From an uncultured Aquimarina sp. (GTDB lineage: Bacteria > Bacteroidota > Bacteroidia > Flavobacteriales > Flavobacteriaceae): a stretch of DNA of 39,795 nt. How positions within the stretch are numbered: the first letter of the stretch is position 1; each line of letters starts with the position of its first letter. Shown in pieces: positions 1 through 9,000 of the stretch. The stretch lies in contig CANMML010000033.1 of NCBI GenBank assembly GCA_947499005.1, forward strand, positions 1 through 39,795. The letters are read 5' to 3'. The position numbers and the translations under genes are program-made. Below the pieces are notes generated by a model. It was not told the origin of the DNA and did no database searches. It saw only the letters and a list, made by a program, of their open reading frames with translations.

Positions 1-288
1 AGTGGCTAAATATTTTAACCATAAGGATATAAAATACGCAGCATAAAAAATCTCTATTTATTGCCGTCGGGTTAATAATTCTGGTGTTTTATTAAAGTTT
101 TTGAATTCTATTGGGCAGTATCTAACTTATACAATACAAGGTAGTATGGAATTAAAACTAACTGACCTTGAAATTTTATTGAATGATTATTTAAGCAATT
201 ATAATTTCGAAAACTTTGTTTTAAACTTAGATAATTAAAAATATCCTTAAATATCACATATTTAAGAAAGAAAAAAGTAAATAATTTT
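1..288. other. Left-edge stretch upstream of mcrB, no confident gene
   Basis: I see no convincing gene here. A plus-strand frame is open from about 47 to 238 and ends in a 30-residue ORF with ATG at 146, starting MELKLTDLEILLNDYLSN. Its composition is protein-like, so it could be a small protein or the tail of a decayed gene, but it has no recognisable domain. A minus-strand frame over the same bases is low-complexity Phe/Leu-rich and is probably chance. The stretch ends in the dyad just before mcrB. Confidence 0.3.
246..266. promoter_or_regulatory. Perfect 9-3-9 dyad upstream of mcrB
   Basis: The arms CTTAAATAT (246-254) and ATATTTAAG (258-266) are perfectly complementary around a 3-base centre. 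The dyad ends 22 bases before the mcrB ATG, the usual place for an operator. There is no T tract to make it a terminator. No controller (C-protein-like) gene lies next to it in the window, so the binding protein is unknown. AT-rich DNA makes chance dyads more common, so this is a candidate only. Confidence 0.4.
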
Positions 289-2451
289 ATGAAAAATACC
301 AATACAGTAGGAAATCATAATATAAATTTATCATCAAACAGGATGTATAAGCTTTCTATGGGTACTTTTTTTAAAACGACTCATTTTAAAAAAGCCAATC
401 TCCTTAATAAATTTGAAGAATCAAAATGGGCTGTGATGGGAAGATATACAGGGAATAGCCAAGGTGAAAACTGGATACACGAAGCCAAAATTGGAGACTA
501 TGCTTACATAACCTTTGGAAGAGATAAATTGTTTGATATTGTTCGGTTTACCTCAGATACAAAAGAATTGCCTCAGCATATTAATGATATCATAGGAAAT
601 GATGAATATGTATATAGGGAATATGAAAATATTAGAAAACCAATTATAACTAACACAAGGAGTCTTGTAAATGATAAAAGAAATTGGTTACCAAGTGGGA
701 ATTCTACATTTAAGGAAATAAAAGATTTAAGAGAAGCAAATGAGATTCTTTTTTTACCATTCTATGGGGTGCAAATTGTCATAAATGAAGAGGTTGAAAA
801 ATTAGAAAACATTAAAGAAGAGTTTATTGATTGGCTTTTAAGTAGCGAGAGGTCGAATTATTTTAACAATGACAGAGATACCCTTAATAAATATTTAGAT
901 GAGTATAATACTTATTTTGATATGGATATTTTTAAAGTATCAAAATTAAATCACAAAAATATTATAGAAGCTATAGACGAAGTTGCATACAAAAACGAAG
1001 ATTCTGATTTTTTTAAATATAGTAAAGGAGAAAGCACACATAGACCTAGAGCAATTTTAGGAAAGAAGAATTATTATAAATTTTTAAATCAAAAATTTAT
1101 AGAGGTAAATACTGATGTAAGTGATATGGATAAATTAAAAACACCTTTAAACCAAATTTTTTATGGTCCTCCTGGTACTGGAAAAACATTCTTTTTACAA
1201 AATAAATACTTCTCTAAGTTTACGATCTTAAAAGAAAATTTAACGCCAGATCAAGTACACGATAAAATTGCAGAAGATTTAAGTTGGTGGCAAACATTTG
1301 TTATTGCTTTGAGAGATATTGGCGAATCAACCACAAAAGAAATACTAGACCATCCTATTGTAAAAGCAAAAGAGCGATTATCAAATGCTAAATCAATTCG
1401 TCCAATCTTATGGAGTAGGTTGCAAGCACATACTATTAATTCGTGTCCTAATGTAAATGTAAAAGAAAGGAATGAACCACAAATCTTTTTTAAAACTGAG
1501 GAATCAAAATGGAGATTAGATGCAGAAGCTGTAGAAAATTTATATCCAGAAGCAGACGAACTTTTACGGAAAGTTAAAAACCCATCAATCGAATTAAATG
1601 ACCCTATCAAGAATTATGAGTTTGTAACTTTCCATCAATCTTTTACTTATGAAGATTTTGTAGAAGGAATTAAACCTACACTAGAATCAGGAAACACTGA
1701 TATTTCATATGAAATAAAAGATGGCGTTTTTAAACAATTAGCAAATAAAGCAAGTCAGGATCCAGATAATAATTATGCTGTTTTTATAGATGAAATAAAT
1801 AGAGGAAATGTTGCCGCTATTTTTGGAGAATTAATAACATTGCTAGAAAGTGATAAAAGAATTGGTGAGGCTAATGAAATAAAAGTTCGATTACCTTATT
1901 CTAAAAAAATATTTGGAGTACCAAGTAATCTTTATGTAATAGGTACAATGAATACTGCGGATCGCTCAGTAGAAGCTTTAGATAGTGCTTTAAGACGTCG
2001 ATTTAGCTTCAAAGAAATGATGCCTGATTATAATGTAATAGAGAAGGTATTAGGAGAAAATAATAATTGGGAAGAAACAAAGCTGAGTTTTATTCTAGAA
2101 AAAATCAATAAACGCATTACTAGATTAATAGATCGAGATCATCAAATAGGACATTCCTATTTTTTAAGATTAGCTACTATAGAAGTGTCGAGTTTAACTG
2201 ATAGTTTAAAAACTATATTTTCAGAAAATATTATTCCATTACTTCAAGAATACTTTTTTAACGACTTTAATAAAATTGGATTAGTGTTAGGTGAAGATTT
2301 TTTAACTACAGAAGAAAAAGAAGAAAATATTTTTGCAGAATTTCAGGAAGGAGACAGTTCAAATTATGAAGATGAAATTTTCGAAATTATTGACCCTAAA
2401 AAAATGAATGATCGAGTATTTATTGATGCTATTAAAAAACTCATTAATTAG
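289..2451 (+). CDS. mcrB: McrB-type AAA+ restriction GTPase
   Basis: Motor subunit of a modification-dependent (type IV, McrBC-like) restriction system: it would recognise modified DNA and drive McrC cleavage by nucleotide hydrolysis in the cytoplasm. The AAA+ core is clear: Walker A GPPGTGKT near residues 293-300, Walker B VFIDEINRG near 498, and the McrB-type sensor MNTADRSVEALDSALRRRF from about 554. A long insert of about 150 residues separates Walker A from the following core. The first ~270 residues form a separate domain; residues 20-130 look faintly EVE/PUA-like, a plausible modified-base reader, but I am not sure. At 720 residues it is far longer than E. coli McrB (about 460). The start at 289 is the first ATG; an ATG at 343 would also leave the domain intact. 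Its stop overlaps the mcrC start by one base. Confidence 0.93.
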   Translation: MKNTNTVGNHNINLSSNRMYKLSMGTFFKTTHFKKANLLNKFEESKWAVMGRYTGNSQGENWIHEAKIGDYAYITFGRDKLFDIVRFTSDTKELPQHINDIIGNDEYVYREYENIRKPIITNTRSLVNDKRNWLPSGNSTFKEIKDLREANEILFLPFYGVQIVINEEVEKLENIKEEFIDWLLSSERSNYFNNDRDTLNKYLDEYNTYFDMDIFKVSKLNHKNIIEAIDEVAYKNEDSDFFKYSKGESTHRPRAILGKKNYYKFLNQKFIEVNTDVSDMDKLKTPLNQIFYGPPGTGKTFFLQNKYFSKFTILKENLTPDQVHDKIAEDLSWWQTFVIALRDIGESTTKEILDHPIVKAKERLSNAKSIRPILWSRLQAHTINSCPNVNVKERNEPQIFFKTEESKWRLDAEAVENLYPEADELLRKVKNPSIELNDPIKNYEFVTFHQSFTYEDFVEGIKPTLESGNTDISYEIKDGVFKQLANKASQDPDNNYAVFIDEINRGNVAAIFGELITLLESDKRIGEANEIKVRLPYSKKIFGVPSNLYVIGTMNTADRSVEALDSALRRRFSFKEMMPDYNVIEKVLGENNNWEETKLSFILEKINKRITRLIDRDHQIGHSYFLRLATIEVSSLTDSLKTIFSENIIPLLQEYFFNDFNKIGLVLGEDFLTTEEKEENIFAEFQEGDSSNYEDEIFEIIDPKKMNDRVFIDAIKKLIN

Positions 2452-3722
2452 TGAGGCAACTAAATATATACGAACCATTGCAATTCTTTGAATACGAAAG
2501 AGTTACATTTAAAGGCAAATGGAGTAATTCTAAATTTAAGGAATTGCATTTCAATGCTTTTGAACGTTATTATTTAGAAAATCCTAATACACCCTTTTTT
2601 GAGTTAATTCCTAACGGTGTTCGTTTTAAGCAATATGTTGGTGTAATACAAATAGGAGCAACAACTATTGAAGTATTACCAAAAGCAGGAAAAGAAAGTG
2701 ACAAGAATATTTGGCAAGGTGTGTTATTAGATATGCTCAAATCGTGTCACTTATTGACTGCTAAGAACACTGGAACGGCACAATTACGTTTAAAATCTAA
2801 TTCTTTATTACATTTATATTTTGAACTATTTTTAGATGAAGTAGAAATACTAATTCAACGCGGTCTAATAAATAAATACAGAAGAGAAACAGGACAAGCT
2901 AAAGTTTTAAAAGGGTCTATTCAGTTTGCTAAGCATATTTCTAAAAATGCGATACATAAAGAACGCTTCTATGTAAACCGTAGTGTTTACGATAAAAACC
3001 ATTTAATTCATCAAATACTTAATGAGACAATCAAAGTTGTGTCTCATTTCGCTTCAGAATCGGTTGTGTTAGATAAATTAAATAGAGTAAAAACACTATT
3101 TCCAGAAACAAAAAAACTGATTGTAAAAGATAATTATTTTAAAAAAATTCCGCTTTCCCGAAAGCATGTGCCTTACGAGAAAGCATTACTTATTTCGGAA
3201 TTAATTTTAATGAATTATCGTCCAGACATTAAATCAGGAAACAGAGACTTGATTGCTTTAATGTTCGATATGAACAAACTTTGGGAGGAGTATATTTTAC
3301 AGTCATTGAAACGAGAAGGTAATAAGGATTTCATTATAAGAGGTCAAAAACAAAAAAAGTTCTGGAACAACTCTAAAGTTATAAAACCAGATATTGTTTT
3401 AGAATCAAGAAATGATGATAAAACATTTATTATTGATACTAAATGGAAAATAGTCAGTAATGACAAACCAGGAGATCATGATTTAAAACAGATGTATACC
3501 TATAATTACAGATGGGATTGTAACCATAGTATGCTTCTCTACCCATCAACTTCTAATCAGACCAAAGTGAAAGGCCAATATTTCGAAGCGATTGACAAGA
3601 GGAAACACTTCTGCGAATTAGCATTTCCCCAAGTAATAAAAGACGGAAAACTTAATAAAGAGATTGCTCAGGATATCTTAAGTTCATTTAAAATTATCCC
3701 TAATTCTATAGAGCATATTTAA
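2451..3722 (+). CDS. mcrC: McrC-type restriction endonuclease subunit
   Basis: Nuclease partner of McrB. The 423-residue protein has the McrC layout: an N-terminal region that docks on the McrB ring, a helical middle, and a C-terminal PD-(D/E)xK nuclease. The likely catalytic residues lie in IKPDIVLE (about 311-318) and FIIDTKWK (about 326-333), the spacing expected for D...DxK. The start is GTG at 2451, sharing its G with the TAG stop of mcrB, so the two are translationally coupled. A strong hairpin terminator follows. Nothing looks broken, so the pair is probably functional. Confidence 0.92.
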   Translation: MRQLNIYEPLQFFEYERVTFKGKWSNSKFKELHFNAFERYYLENPNTPFFELIPNGVRFKQYVGVIQIGATTIEVLPKAGKESDKNIWQGVLLDMLKSCHLLTAKNTGTAQLRLKSNSLLHLYFELFLDEVEILIQRGLINKYRRETGQAKVLKGSIQFAKHISKNAIHKERFYVNRSVYDKNHLIHQILNETIKVVSHFASESVVLDKLNRVKTLFPETKKLIVKDNYFKKIPLSRKHVPYEKALLISELILMNYRPDIKSGNRDLIALMFDMNKLWEEYILQSLKREGNKDFIIRGQKQKKFWNNSKVIKPDIVLESRNDDKTFIIDTKWKIVSNDKPGDHDLKQMYTYNYRWDCNHSMLLYPSTSNQTKVKGQYFEAIDKRKHFCELAFPQVIKDGKLNKEIAQDILSSFKIIPNSIEHI

Positions 3723-3760
3723 TATTCATAAAATTCAGTATAATATCAAAATCATCAAGA

Positions 3761-3790
3761 AGAAAGTTCGATACTTCTTCCGTTGGGCTC
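3761..3790 (+). other. tRNA-like T-arm remnant, possible attachment-site scar
   Basis: The bases GTTCGATAC (3766-3774) sit in a short stem and resemble the T-loop of a tRNA, followed by a stretch that could be a 3' acceptor strand. No D-arm, anticodon arm or 5' acceptor strand is visible upstream, so this is not a tRNA gene. It may be the 3' end of a tRNA copied when the mcrBC segment integrated, or it may be chance. An alternative reading is a plain hairpin, AAGAAG pairing with CTTCTT. Confidence 0.2.
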
Positions 3791-3795
3791 ACTTT

Positions 3796-3831
3796 AAATC
3801 CTCACCATTTATTTGGTGGGGATTTTTTATT
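3796..3831 (+). terminator. Rho-independent terminator after mcrBC
   Basis: A 12-bp stem (3796-3807 with 3814-3825, one G-T wobble) and a 6-base loop run straight into a T-rich stretch. It lies about 75 bases past the mcrC stop and would end the mcrBC transcript. Confidence 0.85.
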
Positions 3832-3974
3832 TTAGCTCAAGTTACTTCAAATCACTAGAAGTACACGAATCGGAAAATTTTCCTTTTGAGAGATTTCTGT
3901 TCTGGTAGCTGTCAGAACTTCGAGAATGACATTATTATCTGAACAATCAGTTCCGCACACTTCATATTTTAAAT

Positions 3975-3982
3975 TATTTTTG
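3975..3982 (+). promoter_or_regulatory. Candidate -7 box TATTTTTG
   Basis: Matches the Bacteroidota sigma -7 consensus TAnnTTTG, with its last base 21 bases before the ATG at 4004. I see no TTG at the usual -33 distance, so the promoter is only half supported. Its position gives a short leader to the membrane regulator gene. Confidence 0.45.
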
Positions 3983-4003
3983 TGGTAAACTCAGGTTTGT
4001 TTT

Positions 4004-5704
4004 ATGAAGTTAGATGTCCATAACTCTCTTCTTTTTAAAATACTAGTAATAGGTTGTATCTTTTTGTTTCTGAAAAGTACCCTATCAACAAGAGGTAGAA
4101 TTGCTGTTTCTGAAAATGAATTTGTAACAGTTCCTTCTTGGGATTCTAGTAAAACGAATAGGTTAGGGTTAAAAATGAAGTTTCTTTTCTATTGGAAACA
4201 ATGGCCGCTAACAAATCATGGTGTTTATGATAAGGGGTTGTTAACAAAGGTCGATACTATAAACTCTACTTCTGCCGTTTGGAAACATAAAGGCTATCCA
4301 CCCAAAGGTTTTGGAACTTATAGATTTTTTATAAATCAAGAAGATTTAAATAAAGAAGCAGTTTTAAATTTCTCTAGAGTTTTGGGTGCATGTGAGGTAT
4401 GGATTAATGGTAAGAAACAAATAACCCATGGAAATGTATCTAAAAGCTTGGATAATTCTAAAGATGCCATTCCTGGATTGACGGTAGACCTTCCTGAAGA
4501 GACGCTTTTAGATGTAATGCTACTGGTATCTAATTCCAATTCGCGTATGGGGGGAGGATTCCCTCTTGAAAATACGATTGAAGAAAAAGAAAGCTCTTAT
4601 TTAATGAAGCAACGAAAATTTGCTTTTGAAGGTCTTGTAACCTTTATCATTTTAATCTTCGGAGTATATCAGATATTTAGTTATTTCAGTGTCCATAAGC
4701 AGAAATACTTCTTGTATTTCGGACTTTTTTGTGTGTTTGGAGGTATAAGACAATTGTTTGTTGGAGAAGCATTTATTTATAGGCTTTTTCCTGAAGTCCC
4801 TTTCGAAGTGATTCAACGATTGAGGTACATTTGTTTTTATGGAGGACTAGGATTTATCTTTTTATATCACAATGCTTTATTTCCAAAATATTATCATAAA
4901 AGAATAGTACAGTTGTTTACTGTAATTCCGGCTTTGGGCATCATTTATGTTTTAATAACTCCGATTTTCTATGGCACCTATAGTGCACCTGTTTTTCATT
5001 TTTTTGGTTTTTTAAATATTGTTGCAGGCTATTGGATCATCATAAAAGCAATTAAGGATAAAAAGCCTTTTGCTAAATCTATCATTTTAAATGCTATAGT
5101 GCTATCAGTGATTTTTACCAATGATATGTTAAGTGCAATGATGTTACGAAAAACAGCTTTCATTGCTAATATTGGATTGTTGGCTTATGTGTTCTTTCAG
5201 ATGTACTTGAATTATAAAATTGCTAAGGAGAAAGAAAAAGAACTTCGAAATATGACAAAAGAGGTTCAGAGTATGAACCAGCAAATGCAGATAAAAGAAG
5301 CTGAAATCTCTAAATTATTACACGAATCATATCATCACTTAAAATCAAAAAGAGATTTAGCAGATAATTTAAGAAAAGCATCGCAGGACAATAGTATTTC
5401 TGTAGATAAAATTGTAAAAGGGCTGCGGTCAGAATTACTTGAAGACAATCAATTGAATGTTATTAGAAATGACATCGAAATGCTACATTACGATTTTATT
5501 CAACGTTTAAAAGCTAAAGCTCCTCAACTTTCCAAAACCGATATAGAAACTTGTACTTATATGTACATGGGACTAAGTAGAAAAGAAATTGCTCGCTTAC
5601 GTCATATTTCAGTGGAAGCCGCAAGAAAAAGTCGTTACCGCCTTCGTAAAAAATTAGAATTAGATGCCGATGTAGATTTGGAAAATTATTTGAAGGGGGT
5701 GTAA
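4004..5704 (+). CDS. 7TMR-DISM membrane regulator with C-terminal HTH
   Basis: An inner-membrane, one-component regulator. Residues 10-27 form a TM anchor or signal. Residues about 30-195 are an exported beta-sandwich resembling the 7TMR-DISM extracellular, carbohydrate-binding-like domain (around FSRVLGACEVWINGKKQ). Residues about 205-400 hold seven hydrophobic segments, and 400-455 a charged coiled coil. The tail (about 510-566) carries a LuxR-like helix-turn-helix around MGLSRKEIARLRHISVEAAR. There is no kinase domain, so a ligand sensed outside would be coupled directly to DNA binding. The regulated target is not visible; the large LRR gene downstream, on the same strand after a 394-bp gap, is a candidate only. 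Confidence 0.8.
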   Translation: MKLDVHNSLLFKILVIGCIFLFLKSTLSTRGRIAVSENEFVTVPSWDSSKTNRLGLKMKFLFYWKQWPLTNHGVYDKGLLTKVDTINSTSAVWKHKGYPPKGFGTYRFFINQEDLNKEAVLNFSRVLGACEVWINGKKQITHGNVSKSLDNSKDAIPGLTVDLPEETLLDVMLLVSNSNSRMGGGFPLENTIEEKESSYLMKQRKFAFEGLVTFIILIFGVYQIFSYFSVHKQKYFLYFGLFCVFGGIRQLFVGEAFIYRLFPEVPFEVIQRLRYICFYGGLGFIFLYHNALFPKYYHKRIVQLFTVIPALGIIYVLITPIFYGTYSAPVFHFFGFLNIVAGYWIIIKAIKDKKPFAKSIILNAIVLSVIFTNDMLSAMMLRKTAFIANIGLLAYVFFQMYLNYKIAKEKEKELRNMTKEVQSMNQQMQIKEAEISKLLHESYHHLKSKRDLADNLRKASQDNSISVDKIVKGLRSELLEDNQLNVIRNDIEMLHYDFIQRLKAKAPQLSKTDIETCTYMYMGLSRKEIARLRHISVEAARKSRYRLRKKLELDADVDLENYLKGV

Positions 5705-5985
5705 TGCTTGTTTACGTTTTCTATATCAGGCTTCGACTGCGCTCAGCCTGACTATTCGACTTTCGTTTTGTGTTCGTTAGAACCCGAACCCTTCGGACAT
5801 TATTCTAACACGTTTCGTTTATAATTCAGTGTTTGTTTCTTATCGAACCCTGAGTACTTCGGTAAACACAGTATGAACTAGCCGAAGGGTGGAATTAGAA
5901 GAGGATTACATTAAGTCTAGTAGGGTTCGACTACAGTTTATACTGAGCCTTAGTCGAAGTACTCACCCTTCGAATAGTAGAAGAA
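5705..5985. repeat. Cluster of intergenic palindromic repeats
   Basis: Three dyads occupy this gene-free stretch. The first has TCAGGCT (5726-5732) pairing with AGCCTGA (5745-5751) around the core TTCGACTGCGCTC. The second has GTTAGAA (5776-5782) pairing with TTCTAAC (5803-5809), with a small CCGAA/TTCGG hairpin inside. The third has TTCGACTA (5926-5933) pairing with TAGTCGAA (5951-5958), flanked by AGGGT and ACCCT. The words TTCGACT, AGTACTTCGG and ACCCTTCG recur in both orientations, typical of dispersed intergenic palindromes in flavobacterial genomes. No ORF is seen. Confidence 0.7.
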
Positions 5986-6064
5986 TCCCAATAAAACCAA
6001 TGCATCACACTGCTGTCCCCCTTAGTGTCCCTCTAAGACTTTTCTAAAAACAATAGGGTTAAAA

Positions 6065-6072
6065 TAGTTTTG
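6065..6072 (+). promoter_or_regulatory. Candidate -7 box TAGTTTTG for the LRR gene
   Basis: Full match to TAnnTTTG, ending 26 bases before the ATG at 6099. No clear -33 TTG is present. It lies just past the palindrome cluster. Confidence 0.5.
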
Positions 6073-6098
6073 TAGCAGCATACTTCAAAACCCAACCT

Positions 6099-9000
6099 AT
6101 GAAAAATTACCTAACTCTGTTACTGGTTTTATGTACTATTAATAGCATATCAGCTCAATACACATCAATTCCTGATACCAATTTCGAAGCATATCTAGAA
6201 ACGATTATTACCGATGATAATTCTGGAGATGGACAAGTCCCTACTTCGGAAATACAAAGCTTGACTTCTTTAGATGTACAAAGTCTAAACATTTCGGACT
6301 TAACAGGTATAGAAGATTTTAGAGCTCTTGAAACACTCTATTTTGGTAATAATAATGTTACTGAGATAGATGTGTCTAACCTTACTTCATTAAAATCAGT
6401 AAGGGGATTTAATAATGAGTTAACAGCTTTGGATCTTACAAACAACCTTGCCCTTACAGATATCAGAATGCAAGAGAATCAGTTGACCTATATTGATTTA
6501 AGTAATCAGGCTAACCTCCGTATTCTACAAATTAATGGTAATGAATTAGAAACTATAGTTGAAAGCAATTCTACGGCGCTTGTACGATTTAGGGCTTACG
6601 ATAACCACCTTAAGAGTGTAGATTTAAGTCAAAATACCGCCTTAACTCAAATACAAGTACAAAATAATGAGTTACACACTTTGAATGTTCAGAATGGAAA
6701 TAATATGAATGTATTCAAGTTTATAGCCAATAATAATGACGATTTAGAATGTATTTTGGTAGATGATGTAGATCATAGTATTGAGAATTGGGATTCTATT
6801 GATGATGCGGTGAGCTTTTCTAGTACCTATTGTAGCTATACTACGATTCCAGATGCTAATTTTGAAGCAGCATTAAATGGTTACGATGATATTTCTAACG
6901 ATGGGCAGGTTCCTACGGAATTAATTGAGGTGATCACTTCTTTAGATGTTTCAGATAATTCGATTACAGACTTAACGGGAATTCAGGATTTTGAGGCTTT
7001 GGAAACCTTGAACGTTGCTAATAACAATCTTACTTCATTAGATGTTTCGAATAATACCAATCTTACCGAATTAACCACGAGTGAAAATTCAAATCTTACT
7101 AGTTTAGATGTATCAGGTTGTATGTTGTTAGAAAGAATTACAAGTGAAGCTAATGCGTTTACTACGATTGATTTATTAGAAAATACAGCATTAGATGCGT
7201 TAAAAATTTCAGATAACGCTACCTTTTCAAGTATAAATTTGGTTAATAATACTTTGTTAAGGGTATTAACACTGAAAAGTTTAGATAAGCTAGAAATCGT
7301 AGATGTAAGTAAAAATGCTAGTATAGATAGTCTTCAGGTAACTAATAATTTCAAACTATCGCAGTTCAACGTTAAAAATGGGACTAATACAGATATTATC
7401 CAATTTGTAGCTAGTGGTAACGATAGTTTGACATGTATTCAAGTAGATAATGTTAGTTATAGTAATACCTTTTGGACAGCTATAGATGATACAGCCAGTT
7501 TTAGTGAGACACAATACTGTAATTACACCGCTATTCCTGATGCAAATTTTGAGGCAGAACTAGAAGCACAAGGATATGATGATATTTCTGGAGATGGACA
7601 AGTACCTACATTACTCATTGAAGGACTTACCGAACTAGATGTTAGTAGTAGAGAAATTGCAGATTTGACAGGTATAGAAGATTTTGTTGCCCTAGTTGAT
7701 TTAGACGTTGAGGTTAATGATTTAACTTCTATTGACCTGAGTAACCAACCTCTTTTAGAAACGGTAGACTTAGATAGTAATAATCTAACTTCAGTTATTC
7801 TTCCTACTAATGGAAGTTTGAAAACTTTTATTTGTAATAACAATGAAAATTTAACTTCACTAGACTTTAGTGGGAATATTAATTTAGAAACGATACAATG
7901 TGGCAGAAATGCACTGGAAGATGTGGATTTAAAGAACCTAACCGTATTGAAAAATCTATCTCTGAATACTAACAATATTACGTCATTAGATATATCAGCA
8001 TCTACCCAGCTAGAAACATTAACTCTGGGTGAAAATGCATTATCTAGTTTAGATGTATCAAATAATATCAGTTTAATTTACATTAGTGTAGGAGAGAATC
8101 AATTAACAAGTATTGATATCACAGCTAATACGGCATTGCAATATTTTCTTTTCTCTGATAATGCAATTTCAACTATTGATGTTTCTCAAAATACAGCTTT
8201 GTTATGGTTATATGTTCAAAATGGGGAATTAACCACCATTGATGTTAGCCAAAATACATTACTTCAAAAACTCTGGGTGAATGGAAATGACTTGACTACT
8301 ATAGATGTAAGTAATAATACAGTACTGACCGAATTTGCTTGTTATGAAAATAATATCTCATCATTAGATGTGGCTGTAAACACAGCGCTAAGTTGGTTTT
8401 ATGTTAATGATAATAATTTAACCAGTGTCAACTTGAAGAATGGGAATAATACCAACATTTCAAGTTTTAGTGCACATAACAACGAAAATTTGACTTGTAT
8501 ATTGGTTGATGATGCTTCTTACAGTACTACAAACTGGTCATTGGTAGATAACCACACCATTTTCAGTGATACTGATTGCTTGTATACGTCTATTCCTGAT
8601 GCGAATTTTGAGGCAGAACTAGACGCACAAGGGTACGATGATATTTCAGGTGATGGACAAATACTTACGGAGAATATTATCGGCATTACCGAATTGGATA
8701 TTCGAAATGAAGGCATTACGGATCTAACAGGTATTGAAAACTTTAGAGCATTAAAAGAATTAAGAGCCAATCAAAACCAAATCACTACAATAGATTTAAG
8801 TCAAAATACTGCCTTAGAACTGTTGTATCTTGGAGATAATGATATAACAAGCTTAGATCTTTCTGCAAATATTAATTTGAGTGAACTTAGTATTGATGAT
8901 CTCGATTTATCAGCAGGGATTGATCTTTCTGCCAATGTAAATCTTACTGTTTTAAGTGCAGAAGAATCAAGTCTTAGTACTCTTGATCTTTCAAAAAATG

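Noticed and set aside
108..302. Minus-strand 64-residue frame at the left edge
   Set aside because: Low-complexity Phe/Leu/Lys composition overlapping the mcrB start and the dyad; no domain.
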